From NCBI GenBank assembly GCA_025345505.1, contig JANVCC010000012.1, positions 444,013 through 508,012 of the forward strand: 64,000 nt of DNA, given 5' to 3'. The position numbers and the translations under genes were made by a program. Shown piece after piece: positions 1-10,970 of this stretch; the stretch's first letter is position 1, and each line of letters begins with the position of its first letter. The notes under the pieces are model-generated. The model saw only the letters and a program-made list of their open reading frames with translations. It ran no database searches and was not told where the DNA came from. This DNA is from Todiramphus chloris collaris. Its lineage: Eukaryota > Chordata > Aves > Coraciiformes > Alcedinidae.

Positions 1-3000
1 TAACCCTTGCATATTTTTGTTCACTTACTTTAAAAAAAAGGTAAGCGGTTCTTTTTTTGAAAAAGTGTCTTTTTGAAATGAAAAGTCAAGTGCTTGGTAT
101 CAGAAGAGGGGGAAGGGAAATACTTCTGTGCCTTCTGAACAAACAGAACTTCTGGAGTGCCATTTAAGAAGAAAATAACAAAAATCTCCAAAAATTATGA
201 CATGTTCTAGGAGTTGAGTTATTACCCTCAGATATTTCCATCCTGAACTACTGTTGGTCTCTGAGCAGCAGAACAACTCTTCAGGGGAAATCTTTCTCTC
301 CATCAAACCCTGGTTCTCTGCAGTTCTCATCTGGCATGACACAGCCTCCTTGGACATTGTTGGCTTGATCCAAGTCCCTGGGCTGTGAATGTGCAGTGAA
401 TTATTGCACCATCGCTGGTATGGTTTGGACCTGGAATCCTTCAAAGCAGCTCTTTTTTGGGGTGCTCACCAGTGGGTTGGATGTGGCCACTTGTATCAGG
501 GTGGTGAGGGAGTTACCCTATGGGATATGCACCCAGAAGATGGGTCCTGGACTGTCTCATGGACCAGAACAGCATAGCTAGGAGGGTAAGTATTTGCTTA
601 TCCTGGCACCATTGCTTGTCCTAGGGCCAGGGTTCATGAAGCATCTTGAGCATCTCAAGAGTGCACATGAGCTCCCGGAGGGACCATCTCTTCCTTGGGT
701 AGCAGGACCTTGTGCAGGTCATGGCCAACATTTTTCCAAGGACAGGCACCTAAACCAAGCACCTGATGGGCCAAAGCAGGCAGGAGGAGGGCCCCAAAAC
801 ACCACACAACCTCATCAACCAGATCATCGAAGGACGGAACCTGAAGGGGTGAAGCTCTCTCCCTCCATCTACAGGCAACCAGGAGGAAGAACACCTGCTG
901 CAAATTAATTTTTACATCAGCAGCTGCTTTCTGGAGGTGCCTGAGGAATTACTATAACTCAGGAGTCCTTTGCCAATAGGGACAAAAAAGGGAAATCATT
1001 TGGAGATGGGGAGGATTTCAACGCTACAAAGGGCTGTCATAAAGTGCTGCTTTTCCTCCAGGCTTCACACTGTAGAGAGGAGTCTTGCATCACCAGCCAG
1101 ATGCCAAAACACAGTGATGGGTTGCAACATCTGGGTAGTATTGCCTGGGAAGGCATGATGAATTTCTAGGAAGTGATCTGAGAAAGTCTGGATGAAGCTC
1201 AGGGCAGTGGGGTATTAATCACCATCTGGAACTAAGGCCAAGGGACACGGGCACTCACTGCTGCCCACAGCCCTGGCTGGAAGCATCATCCATATGGATG
1301 CCAGTCAATTCAGGCCCACAATCCCGAAAATTTCACCCCCACCAGAACTGTCATTACTCCCCACTCCTGACACATCACTCCAGGAGCTGACCACAGAGAG
1401 GTCCCCAAGACCAGACCACCCAGCCAGGAGCCCACAGCTCATTTGTGTAACGAAGAGCAGATGGGGAGGCATCAGCAGGGAGGCTGCTCCAGGGCTTTTG
1501 ATACTTCCTTGGCAAACCGCGGTGGTTTCTTGGATGCCTTCACAAAGCCGTAGTGTTCCAGACGGGATTTGCAGACAGCATCGGCGTGCAGATGGGTTTG
1601 GGAAAGATGACGTCAGTGATGGTGCAGTGAGAGAGATTCCCACCTACCTGCTGCCCCCATCGCGTTATTTTTAAGTCTCAGCCATGTGAGCTAATCCTGG
1701 GAGGATGCTGGAGGGGTGAGACATTGGCATACTGGCATCTTGCTGAGCACAGGGCCCCCGCCAGTGCTGTAGCGGCTTTTTGAGGGCAATTTGTGTCATT
1801 TAACAACTCCCAGATGGCTGGCCAGGATTTCTTGATCCCCACTAGAGAGGAAAAGGCATTTTTGGGTTATCCATCCATTGACTACCCTGAGATGCAGCTC
1901 TGGGGGGCATTGAGTCATGTCCAGGATGCTCTGAATATGCAGATAACCCTGTTCTGAGCAGGGGGTTGGACCTAAAGCCTCCGTGAATCCCTTTCCTAAT
2001 CCTGTCTGAAACTGATGGACTCTAGGCATCTACCTCAATGGTGGAGGGGCAGCTGGTCTTCTATGCCTTACACAAATGCTTGGAGGTCCATTCAGGTGGT
2101 TTATGTTCCCCTGTGGGCCTGAACTATGGGAAAATGCATCCTGCCCTTGTGATCGTGGGTCCTGTGAAGAGGGATGAGAGCATGCAGCAGGCTCTGGAGT
2201 GTCCAGCAACTCCATGAAAGCTGCAGCAATGTCCTTCTTTCCTAGTGCAGAAGCTGATAATCTTTTGTTCTCGGAGGAGTAGAAACTCTGCTAGCAGAAC
2301 GTGGCCATCCCCTAAGCACCCTCCCCTCCTTGCAACCTTTCTACTTGGCCCTTCAAATTGCAGCGTGCAGTGACATACCAAAGAACCAGTTGCCCCCAGG
2401 AGCTATGACCTCCTTTGTGATCCCATCCCAAGGTGTTCAGGCCTGTTTGCCTGTTTGGGACTAGATGAAAACATTCAGCAGGCCATGAGGAACAGCCACT
2501 GTGCCAGGACATTACACCCGTACTGTATTTACAAACAGGCTCTGCTTGTCCAGATGCCAGGATGCAAAATGCACTCAGTCATGAAGCAGTAACAGAAGAA
2601 CTGCATCCAGCTGGGGGTGGTGGAGCTGTTCACCTAACGAAGGTCTTAAGAAAGGCATCACATCCTCTTGCATACTAGCAGGGGAGGTTTGCAGGCACCT
2701 GCCAGTGCTTAGGTGGCATCCCACATCCCAGTCCTGGGCTCACAGTTTCACTAATGGCATTGCAAGAATGCTCAGGGAACCAGGACAACTAGTCCAGCAG
2801 CCCAGCCATGGATGAAGTTGTGCAGAGAGCTCATATGAATGGCTGACCAGGGACATCCTTCCAAAATAAGCCCATTTCCAAATGCAGAGATGACGGACAC
2901 ATACCAAGGTCCTTGATAATGTGGGTCCAAAATGGCCTCCATCTCCATCTACACGCTTGGGCTTGCATCTGGGGTCCTTTCCCAGTGGTGGCCAGACAGT

Positions 3001-3215
3001 TTCCAACTCTACCCAGTTTTGATGATAATAGGATGAAAGTATGTTAAATGAACACGGAACCTTTGCATGTGGGAGGGATGGAGCTGGAGTGGCGGGTGGG
3101 AGGCTGGATGAAAGGCAGATGGTTACCAGGCTCTTTCCTTGTCCTTAAAACTGCAGGTCACAGGAGGAGAAGCTGTTTCCCTGGCCTTCTCTGGCTTAGG
3201 TCACACAAGAGGGAC
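1..3215. other. intergenic sequence, no gene seen
   Basis: Both strands carry only short open frames (up to about 125 codons) with no recognisable domain. No CR1 tail, LTR or RNA gene was seen. Base composition is unremarkable. If bird gene order matches mammals, P2RY6 should lie on this side of P2RY2, but nothing resembling a P2Y receptor occurs here, so it would be outside the window. Confidence 0.6.
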
Positions 3216-3219
3216 CTCT

Positions 3220-3569
3220 GCTGTGAGGTCAGGCTGAGAAAGTTGGGGTTGTTCACCCTGGAGAAGAGAAGGCTCCATGGACACCTTCTTTATAGCAGGG
3301 CCTGTTGACACAGGACAAGAGGTGATGGTTTTAAACTGAAAGAGGGTAGATTCAGACTAGAGAGAAGGAGGAAACTTTTGACATACTTTTGAGATCCTTG
3401 CCCAGGTTGTCCGGAGAGGTGGTCGATGCCCCATCCCTGGAAAAAATTCTAGGCGAGGTTGGCTCTGAGCAACCTGCTCCAGTTGCAGATGTCCCTGCTC
3501 CCTGCAGTGGGGTTGGGCTAGATGACCTGAAATGTCCATTCCAACACAAACCATTCTATGATTCTATGA
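3220..3569 (+). mobile_element. CR1 LINE, 5'-truncated 3' fragment
   Basis: The piece starts in the C-terminal ORF2 region (a frame reading LGLFTLEKRRL-like residues) and runs to the tail ATTCTATGATTCTATGA near 3552-3568. The phrase for 'the battery of double-checking residues' typical of CR1 3' ends, CCATCCCTGG followed by a GTTGG...GATGACCT block, is present. There is an internal deletion after the GAGAAG block compared with other copies in the window. It is a dead fragment. Confidence 0.9.
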
Positions 3570-5195
3570 ACTTCAAAACAAATAGAAAGCATATCCATCC
3601 CCTGGAAAGTACCATGGATGAAAACCAGGACCCTGCATTGAGTGGTCATGTGTGCCTAGGTGGAAATCCTGGCATGGGGACAAGGACACATCACTGGCAC
3701 CCTGATGCTCCTACCACTAGCCTGGGACTCTGCTCCCATCTCTTGGTGTGATCCTACGTTGTTCCCAGGGCATTGTTAGCGCTTTCATGAGGGACCCCAT
3801 TCTCCCCAAGGTGTACATGGGGACCTTGCTGCTGCATCCCCTTAACACCAGCAGAGGACTCTGCTGTAGCAGGGTTCAGCCTGTTCAGCTCAATGGTTTC
3901 CCTAATAAAAATCAGCACAGGATGCCGCCCTGATTTTTGCACTACAGGGACTGCAGCCTTCCATGAATCTTCCACCATCTTCCAAGGTCTCCTACAGGTC
4001 ATCCTGCCAGCTGGGATCTCAGTTGGAAACCACCCACCACTTTCTTGCCAAGTTCAAGGCTGGGAGCTTGGTGGTGTGAGGGCATCTAAGGGCTCCCCTA
4101 GGATTTAAGATAGGGGGGACTGGAAGCGGGGTTATGACATGTTGCCTTTTCACAACAGGTGGTAAGCAGAGGAGCAGGATCTGGCAGGGGATCCCCTGCT
4201 CTAACTCCAGCAGCGTTAAATGGGGGTCCAAAACACACCCGGTCAAAATGGGGATTTGCTGCAAAAAAGCCTCCAGTGTCAAGCTGAGACCTTGCAGATC
4301 ACCTCAGGGGTGATGAGCCACAACCAGGCAGCTTTCAGCTCATGGGGAGGATTTGAAAAGTGGCTGCTCATGTATAAATCAGGAGGTTTTGGGGTACAGA
4401 GGGCTGTTTTGCACACTTTCCCATGTCCTGAGGAGGGCAGGCACCAGGCAGGGCTCAGACACGAGGACATAAACCCTTCTGCTGTTCTGCAGAGATGGAA
4501 GGATGCTTTGTGCATATATATGTGCTTATATACGTGTGCATGTGTATGCATACACGTGTCCATGTGTGCATTCACAGTGTGACAGTCCAGCTGCTCCCCA
4601 AAACACACACCAAGATGTTGGTGCTTAGCCAGTGACTGAAATTGCAGGTATCTGGGGAGAAAGAAAAAAAAGAAAAGGATATTTTAAACTTTCAGTCTTT
4701 CCTGAGCATTTATTTGCCAAGGAGTCAGCAAATATTGGTATTAAACCCCTGAAAGCCTTAAAATAAACTCCTCACAAAGCTGGGCGGCTGATTGGTGAGT
4801 TATTTCAAATACCCACTGGTTTGGATTTTTCCAGAGAAAGTTCTGCTTTGGCCCATCCATTTTCAGGGAATTTCTGCAATAATGTGACTAGCTTGCAGGA
4901 TTTGGGAGTCCTCTCCCTTTCTCTGAAACCAGTGTTGGTCCCCTGGATGACTGACTCTGGGTCACCACCTGTCACCTTTCCTTGCACACCATTGATGGTG
5001 TGATGGACATCTTCTCAGCCACAGGCTGTAGCCCAGGGGAAAGTGGTTGTGTTTTCTCTCGTGTCTAATATAAAGGTTGAGCTGTTGGGTGAGGGCTCCT
5101 GCAGCTCTTCCTGCAAGCTGTTTCCTATGAAACCTGTAGGAGCTTAACAGCACAGAGACTTTGTCCCTGTATTGAACTGACCAGCTAGATCGGAA
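3570..5195. other. intergenic sequence
   Basis: No gene recognised. Short frames on both strands overlap one another without domain content. The only structured stretch is the alternating purine-pyrimidine tract listed separately. Confidence 0.55.
4509..4572. repeat. alternating TG/TA/CA dinucleotide tract
   Basis: About 60 bases of nearly strict purine-pyrimidine alternation (TGTGCATATATATGTGC and similar blocks). This is a degenerate microsatellite with Z-DNA and cruciform potential, including the palindromic core TGTATGCATACA. Confidence 0.7.
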
Positions 5196-5512
5196 ATTTA
5201 ATCACACAATCACAGAACTGTCACAGTTGGAAAAGACCTGTATGATCACCATGTCCAGTTGTTAAATCCCCAAAACCCCCCAAAAACCCAACCAAAAGCA
5301 AAATCAAAAACCCACCTCACCATCCCACTACAGCATGTCCTGAAGCACCTCATCTACATGTTTTTTTAATAACTCCAGGGAGGGCAAATCCATCATCTCC
5401 CTGGGCAGTCCCTTCCAGCACCTGACTACTCTTTCAGTAAAGAAACTCTTCCTAATAATCTAATCTAAACCTTCACTGGTGCAACTTCAGGCCATTTCCT
5501 CTAGTCCTAGAG
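5196..5512 (-). mobile_element. CR1 LINE 3' fragment with internal A/C-rich expansion
   Basis: Read on the minus strand this is a CR1 tail: on the plus strand the order is CAGTTGGAAAAGACC, then CTCCAGGGAGGGC, then CCCTGGGCAG and the polar block ending TCCTCTAGTCCTAG. Between about 5263 and 5322 the usual spacer is replaced by an A- and C-only run (AAAACCCCCCAAAAACCC-like), which suggests local simple-sequence growth inside the copy. Confidence 0.85.
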
Positions 5513-8500
5513 GGGCAGGCAGACTTGTTCCTTAGGAGGAAAAGCCCCAAGGAGGAAAACTACAAGAAAAATGAAGCCACGACTCTCTACTTGAAAAAGA
5601 AGTGGATGTATCAAGTGGCTCACAGTAGCAACATGATCCACCGCCCAACTCTGCCAGATTAAGGGTCTGCTTCTTAGAAAGGCATGACTGGGAAGGAAAA
5701 GCCCTGTGTGTGGACGCTGGGAAGGTCTTGCAGAAGTGTGCATCCCTCCATCCCACGTGGTAGATTTGTTTGCTTGGCAGGAAGCCATCAGTGCTCTTAA
5801 CTTTCTCTTCCTGCTCCCAGTGCTAAGAGATATGTAGAAAAAGTGGTTTGGGCTTGGATATTATTCTTCTTTAATTCTCATTCTTGGGTTTGAGTGACTC
5901 ACACGAGTCAGCACTGGCATGAACTCCAGAAAGTCATTGCAGGAAATATTTTTGTGTGATGCTGTAAAACCCACGAGCTAAAGCTCTTAATGGGCAAGCC
6001 CTTCACCCACATGGCATTCACCCCAGGGTGGGACTCCAAAACCTGGTCTGAAAATCATAGGGGTTTTTCAGAGAGTGTATTTTAGCGTATATAATTTAGC
6101 AATGTTGGGGCTTGCAGATATTTCTTTGGCTTTATGCTTTTGAGATTTTGTGTTTTGATAACTGTAAGGGCTAGAAAGTTCTTTAAAAGAAAAACCAAAG
6201 GGGAACGTTCTCTCATGGTGCAAGGGACCAGGAAGTGTTTCTGTCCCATACAATGAGCAGTTTCTGTGTCTGCATCTCAAAGACATTGCTGGGAAATTAG
6301 GTGAAAACTAATTTGAAGGCTGGAGAAATCAGCTTTGGGATGAGAGCGAAGGAATTTGAGCTGACTAGATTATTACTCAGCAGATTTCAAGGTGACTTGA
6401 TCAGTTTGTAATAAATTCATCAATGGAGATGAGTGTGCCCTAGAAGACTCCTTTCATTGGCAAAAGAAAGGCACAGCAAAAGCCAGTCTGGGGAGCAAGT
6501 GGCGCATAAATGGCAATGGAAAACAAAGTGTATTTTTTCATGTGGACTGTGGTTAGGCTCAGGAAATCTCCTGGTGTCTTCAGGGGAAGACAAGAAGCCT
6601 TTGAGAACAAGAGGTTTCAGCACATGAAGTGAAACCTCTTGGTTTGGTGGCTCCATGAGCTGCTGGGTGAACCAGAAAAAAATGTGGTCTATGGGATGTG
6701 ACATGAATTACTTAAAGATTCATTAATTAATTATTCTAACAGTTTCTTCTGTCAGTTGAGTTTCTCCTCTGGGTCTTCCTGTGTCTGAGAAGCAAGGATG
6801 CAGGATGAGCAGTGATGTTACTGTGCTCTGCTAGAAAAGGGGAGACAACAGCAAGATAAAGTGAAACCCCCCTCAGTGAGCTGCTGGGTTTGGGGGAGGG
6901 TCCAGGTGCCCTCTTCGTCTCAGCTCCATCTCATTTTGAGCAAGGATGAGAAGACCACTTCCTCCTCCATGGACTCCTACAGGAGTTCAGATGCTGGAGA
7001 TATCTACTGTGGATCCCATGTGTGGAGAGATGTATCTGGAGCTTGAAACGCATCTATGATGTTCAACAGCCCAGTTTCTATCCCCAGTATCCCCTTTTCT
7101 TTGTACATATCAGAGGAGGCAGCAGAAGAGTGATCATATTAGAAATAAATTTATATACTATATGAAATATGAGGTGTTTGCATGTTACAAAAATAAAAAT
7201 GTACAGTCGTTGTCACAAAATTAACTTTTTTTTTCTTTTTTCTTTTCTTTTTTTTTTTTTTTTTTTAGTATAAGTTAGTGCTTTTACAAACAAAAGAAAC
7301 CCTTCAATATATATAAATTTCCAGTTGGTACCTTTCCAATCGCTCTGCGCCTGGACAGTGCCATTAGCTTGTGTGGGATCAGGAGCACAGAGGGACCCTC
7401 CTGATGGGACTGGTAATGTTGCCCAAGGTGGTGGTTTGAAGTCAGCTGATGCCAGCTTGGAGAAAGGTGGGATCACTGAGCAGGACCGCAGAAGTGAACT
7501 TAGAGCACATTTTTGTTGAATTATTCAGAGCACGTAACCTGGTGTTCGTGCTGGTTTTTGGCAAGTATGGGAGACCAGGCAGGACCTGGCCTGGAGTAAC
7601 ATTTGTACCAGTTCAGAGTTTCAGTTGAATTAATTTCTCCCAGTTATTTGTCTTGCCCTGGTGACTATGCCGTGACCCTTTCCATAAAGACAAGCTCCCT
7701 TCAGAGGCACAAGGCAAAAAAAAGGTGCTGCCATGGTCTAAGTCCTGTTGTAGCCCAACTCTACCCTAAAAGTTCACTCAAGGATGAGATGAACCAGCCA
7801 TAAATGCCCTATTTTTCTTTGCCAGTGGTGCTCAGAGATGAGACAGTCCCGTTCTTTGCCTGCTGTGGTTGTAACATTGTTGGCTGAGACAAGAGCCCAG
7901 GGGACCAGGACTCCACTGAGCCAGGACCACAGGAACCTCCCAGTTAACCCTGAATGGTCCCAGTCACCCTTGATCGAACTTGGCTGGTTACATTGTGGCG
8001 TGTCTTTGTCTCCACCAAGCCACTTCATAAGGAGGGGTGGGAGAAACTACGAAGATTTATGAGGAACTGGTCTAAAGCAGGATCGAATGTGTTTGCCTAA
8101 TCCCAAAATAAAGCCAGGGCAGCTTTTGCAAAATATGACTCGTCCAGTGCTGTGGCACAAGCAATTTTCATTTTTGGGGTGAGGAATCAGCATCCTCGTG
8201 GCAAGGCCAGTCAAGAAAATCATGGACCCGGGCTCTTGGCTCTCTAACCCAACAATTACTGAGAGAAAGATAAGTGGACCTTCTGGTGAAGTGTTCTGTG
8301 GATATTTTCTCCAGTTTACTTTGAACTGTCCTGGCTCATGAGGGATGCAAGGCCAAATGCAGACAGGACTGGGGTCAAGCTGAGCACTGTGTCTATTGAT
8401 ATGGCTCCTAAACCCAGGCTTTAGCACTGACAAATTTCCTAGGGAAGATCCACACTGTCAGTAAGGGATATGCTGACCAGCGGAGCACTGGAATTATTGG

Positions 8501-8651
8501 GGAGACCGGACAGCAACATCTGTGCAACATATTTGGTCACACCAAGCTGCTAAAGGTCCCAGAGGGCTGTCATCTCTGAGCAGCACTGATGATGTGGCAG
8601 CACTCAGACAAGGCAATGAGCAGCAGTCTTCACTTCTTTCTAGAAACATGA
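5513..8651. other. intergenic sequence
   Basis: No gene or element identified. It contains the T-rich run at 7226-7267 and AT-rich patches near 6705-6740. Open frames here are short and without recognisable domains. Confidence 0.55.
7226..7267. repeat. T-rich homopolymer-like tract
   Basis: Over 40 bases consisting of T with a few C, followed by AG. It could be the A-tail of an old minus-strand retrocopy, but no parent sequence is evident beside it, so it is listed as low complexity only. Confidence 0.8.
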
Positions 8652-8925
8652 GTCATAGAATCATAGATTCATTTTGGTTGGAAGAGACCTTTAAGATCAT
8701 CAAGTCCTGTCAACCCAGCACTGCCAGGTCACCACTAATGCATGTCCCTCAGCACCACAGCTCCATGGCTTTGAAACCCCTCCAGGGATGGGGACTCCAC
8801 CACTGCCCTGGGCAGCCTGGGCCTCTCCCCTTTTGGGGAAGGAATTGTTCCTCATGTCCAACCTAAACCTCCCCTGGCGTAATTTGAGGCTGTTTTCTCT
8901 TGTCCTATGGCTGTCCATAGTAAGT
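8652..8925 (-). mobile_element. CR1 LINE 3' fragment
   Basis: The plus strand begins TCATAGAATCATAGATTC and continues with TTGGTTGGAAGAGACC, CCAGCACTGCCAGG, and the GGGGACTCCACCACTGCC block, which is the reverse of a CR1 3' end. It lies downstream of P2RY2 and in the same orientation as it, so it may fall within the receptor's long 3'UTR. Confidence 0.92.
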
Positions 8926-8972
8926 CAGTAGTAAGGGGGTTAAAAACAAGACATAAAGAGCTCACCCTAAAT

Positions 8973-8978
8973 TTTAAT
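8973..8978 (-). promoter_or_regulatory. possible variant polyadenylation signal (ATTAAA) for P2RY2
   Basis: ATTAAA on the minus strand about 880 bases past the P2RY2 stop codon. It is the nearest plausible signal seen by eye. The 3' end cannot be fixed without transcript data. Confidence 0.2.
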
Positions 8979-9119
8979 TATATGATTATTAAAGTAATCA
9001 GCTGAAAGAAAGCTATGGATTCCTAAAAGCTTTTAAATGGTGAGCATTGCTGTTGGGAAGCACTAATGGGTCTTTTGGAAGATGTTAACCCCACTGGAGA
9101 AGCCCACAGGGGACCTGCT

Positions 9120-9178
9120 TGATGGTACCAGTAAACTCTGGTGTGATGGTACCAGTATACTCCAGTGGGATGGAAGGT
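9120..9178. repeat. short imperfect tandem duplication
   Basis: Two adjacent copies of a unit of about 27 bases containing GATGGTACCAGTA and an ACTC(T/C)(G/A)GTG block. It lies in the presumed 3' flank of P2RY2. No function is inferred. Confidence 0.6.
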
Positions 9179-9857
9179 CCATCAGAACCCTTCTTAATGG
9201 AAAGCCAGCCCTTGGACAGTCCCTTCCCGGCTCTGCCAGCAGATACCGGGGCTTGAAGCTGGGACAGCATTTCTTCAGGAATGCAAAGCTGTGGGAGACC
9301 CTTTTCTGCTGTGGGTGGTGTTTGTGCTTGACATTTTCATTGACCTGTTCAGCAGAGCCACAGCTGACTCCCTTCATCGACCAAAAGCCTCTTCTGCCTT
9401 GCCAAGGCACAGAGGAACTCTTGCTACCTCTGCGCCAGGGAATCTGGAAAAAGGCAGATGGATTTCTCTGAGGGGGAATTTTTGCACGCAACATTTCTGC
9501 TTTAAAAAATGATCTAAGGCATTCAGGGGCATGGGATTTTTTTTAGCAGATTTGGCCACCATGATAGAGGTCACCCAGCCTCACTGCTGGAGAGACGCCA
9601 TTCAGTGCTGAACAGGCTTGGATGAAGAGGCAGAGATACGTAGTTTGTGTGTATAACCCCAGTGTCACCTTCCTGAAAAAACACGTTTGAAACAGCGACA
9701 AGCAGAGGAGCATGTTTAGCACAGACCATGCTGAAGCGGATGCAAGCCAAGGCACCGCAAACACCAAAAGCCCCAGGCTCACAATATCCTGAGCTCCCTT
9801 CATAGCTGGGATAAACCCTTCTGTTGTGGAGACAGTGCTGGCTGTGCTGGAGCAGAG

Positions 9858-10934
9858 CTAGGATTTCACATCCTTGGATAATGTGTCTGTGTCATTGCTG
9901 GTTCCCAGGTTACTGTCGGGCACGACACCCAGTGCCATTTCATTTTGAGGCTTCCATAGCATTTTGTTGCCCTTGAACTTCATAAATCGTTGTCCTGCTA
10001 AGAAATACAAAATAGGATCCAAGCAGCTGTTGGTGCTAGCTAGGGGACGAGTCACCTTATAGACTAAATTGATAGCATTGAGGGTCTGACAGCTCAAGTC
10101 CCAGCTCCGGAAGGAGTAGTACAACGTACGAGTGACATGGAAAGGAAGAAAACAAACTATGAAGACCACCAAAACGATGATTATCATCTTGACTGACTTC
10201 TTTTTGGATCGGGACAGCCGAGAGATCCCCCGTGTGGGCTGCAGCAGCCTCCGTGCCATTAGGCAGTAGCAGACAATGATGATGAGGAAAGGGATGCAGA
10301 AGAGCAGCACCAGCATCACCGAACTGTAAATGACAAACTGGCCAAAAAGGTCCTTGCTGGACGTGTCGTGGCAGGTGATGGTGTCACGCTTCACGCTGGT
10401 GGTGACAAAGAAGAGCACGGGCGACTGGCACACAACAGTCACCACCCACACGATGACTGACACCCTCCGGGCATAGCGAACGTGTCCCCACTGCAGTGAC
10501 TTCAGTGGGAAGCAGATGCCCAGAAATCGATGGATACTGATGCAGAGGAGGAAAAGGATGCTGCAGTAGAGATTGGTGTAAAACAAGAAGCGAACTATCT
10601 TACACAAGCCCACGCTGAATGGCCAGTTGTCCCCCATGGCATAATAATACACCAGTAGGGGCAGTGAGACCACATAGAGCGTGTCGGACACAGCCAGGTT
10701 GAACATGTATGTGGTGGAGGCATTCCAGGTCTTGATCCTGAAGATGAAGGCATAGAGGGCCAGCAGGTTGAGAAAGAGTCCCACCACACACACAATGCCA
10801 TACGACACAGGCAGCAGGACATACTTGAAGTCCTCATCAAATATACACTTGTAGGCATTGTCTCCTGTGCCATCTGGGTCCAAGGAGCTATTGATGACTC
10901 TGGTCCAGGCTGGAGTAGTTGTCAGGTTTGCCAT
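9858..10934 (-). CDS. P2RY2: P2Y purinoceptor 2 (class A GPCR), intact coding exon
   Basis: Receptor for extracellular UTP/ATP at the plasma membrane, expected to signal through Gq and phospholipase C. The protein has 358 residues and seven membrane segments (about 36-64, 73-98, 111-137, 155-177, 199-226, 249-274, 286-313). Visible family features: N-glycosylation sites at N3 and N15; probable disulfides C111-C188 and C30-C282; HRF (135-137) where other receptors have DRY; ligand-pocket residues H266, R269, K293 and R296; DPILY (306-310) in TM7. TM6-TM7 and extracellular loop 2 match P2RY2 better than P2RY4. The ATG is chosen because the frame runs on upstream only through a splice acceptor and has no earlier ATG. 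Unlike mammalian P2RY2, loop 1 reads AMGD rather than ARGD, and the C-tail lacks a PxxP motif. A P2RY4 or merged P2RY2/4 label is the only serious alternative. Confidence 0.95.
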   Translation of the reverse strand: MANLTTTPAWTRVINSSLDPDGTGDNAYKCIFDEDFKYVLLPVSYGIVCVVGLFLNLLALYAFIFRIKTWNASTTYMFNLAVSDTLYVVSLPLLVYYYAMGDNWPFSVGLCKIVRFLFYTNLYCSILFLLCISIHRFLGICFPLKSLQWGHVRYARRVSVIVWVVTVVCQSPVLFFVTTSVKRDTITCHDTSSKDLFGQFVIYSSVMLVLLFCIPFLIIIVCYCLMARRLLQPTRGISRLSRSKKKSVKMIIIVLVVFIVCFLPFHVTRTLYYSFRSWDLSCQTLNAINLVYKVTRPLASTNSCLDPILYFLAGQRFMKFKGNKMLWKPQNEMALGVVPDSNLGTSNDTDTLSKDVKS

Positions 10935-10970
10935 CTCCCTGCGGGAAAGCAAAGAGGCTGTAAGGACACA
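10935..10970 (-). other. splice acceptor and polypyrimidine tract before the P2RY2 coding exon
   Basis: On the minus strand a C/T-rich stretch ends in TTTCCCGCAG, followed by GGAG and then the ATG. This is a good 3' splice site placing the exon start at about 10938, four bases before the start codon. P2RY2 genes typically have non-coding 5' exons and an intronless coding region, which fits. Confidence 0.75.

Noticed and set aside
655..903. Minus-strand frame with leucine-rich stretch
   Set aside because: 82 codons with no homologue recognised, and opposite-strand frames of similar length.
3748..4608. Possible P2RY6 or other gene downstream of P2RY2
   Set aside because: Frames up to 120 codons show no transmembrane pattern or P2Y motifs.
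10935..10952. Six extra N-terminal codons for P2RY2
   Set aside because: The upstream start would be TTG and lies inside the splice acceptor; the ATG at 10934 is the first methionine of the exon.
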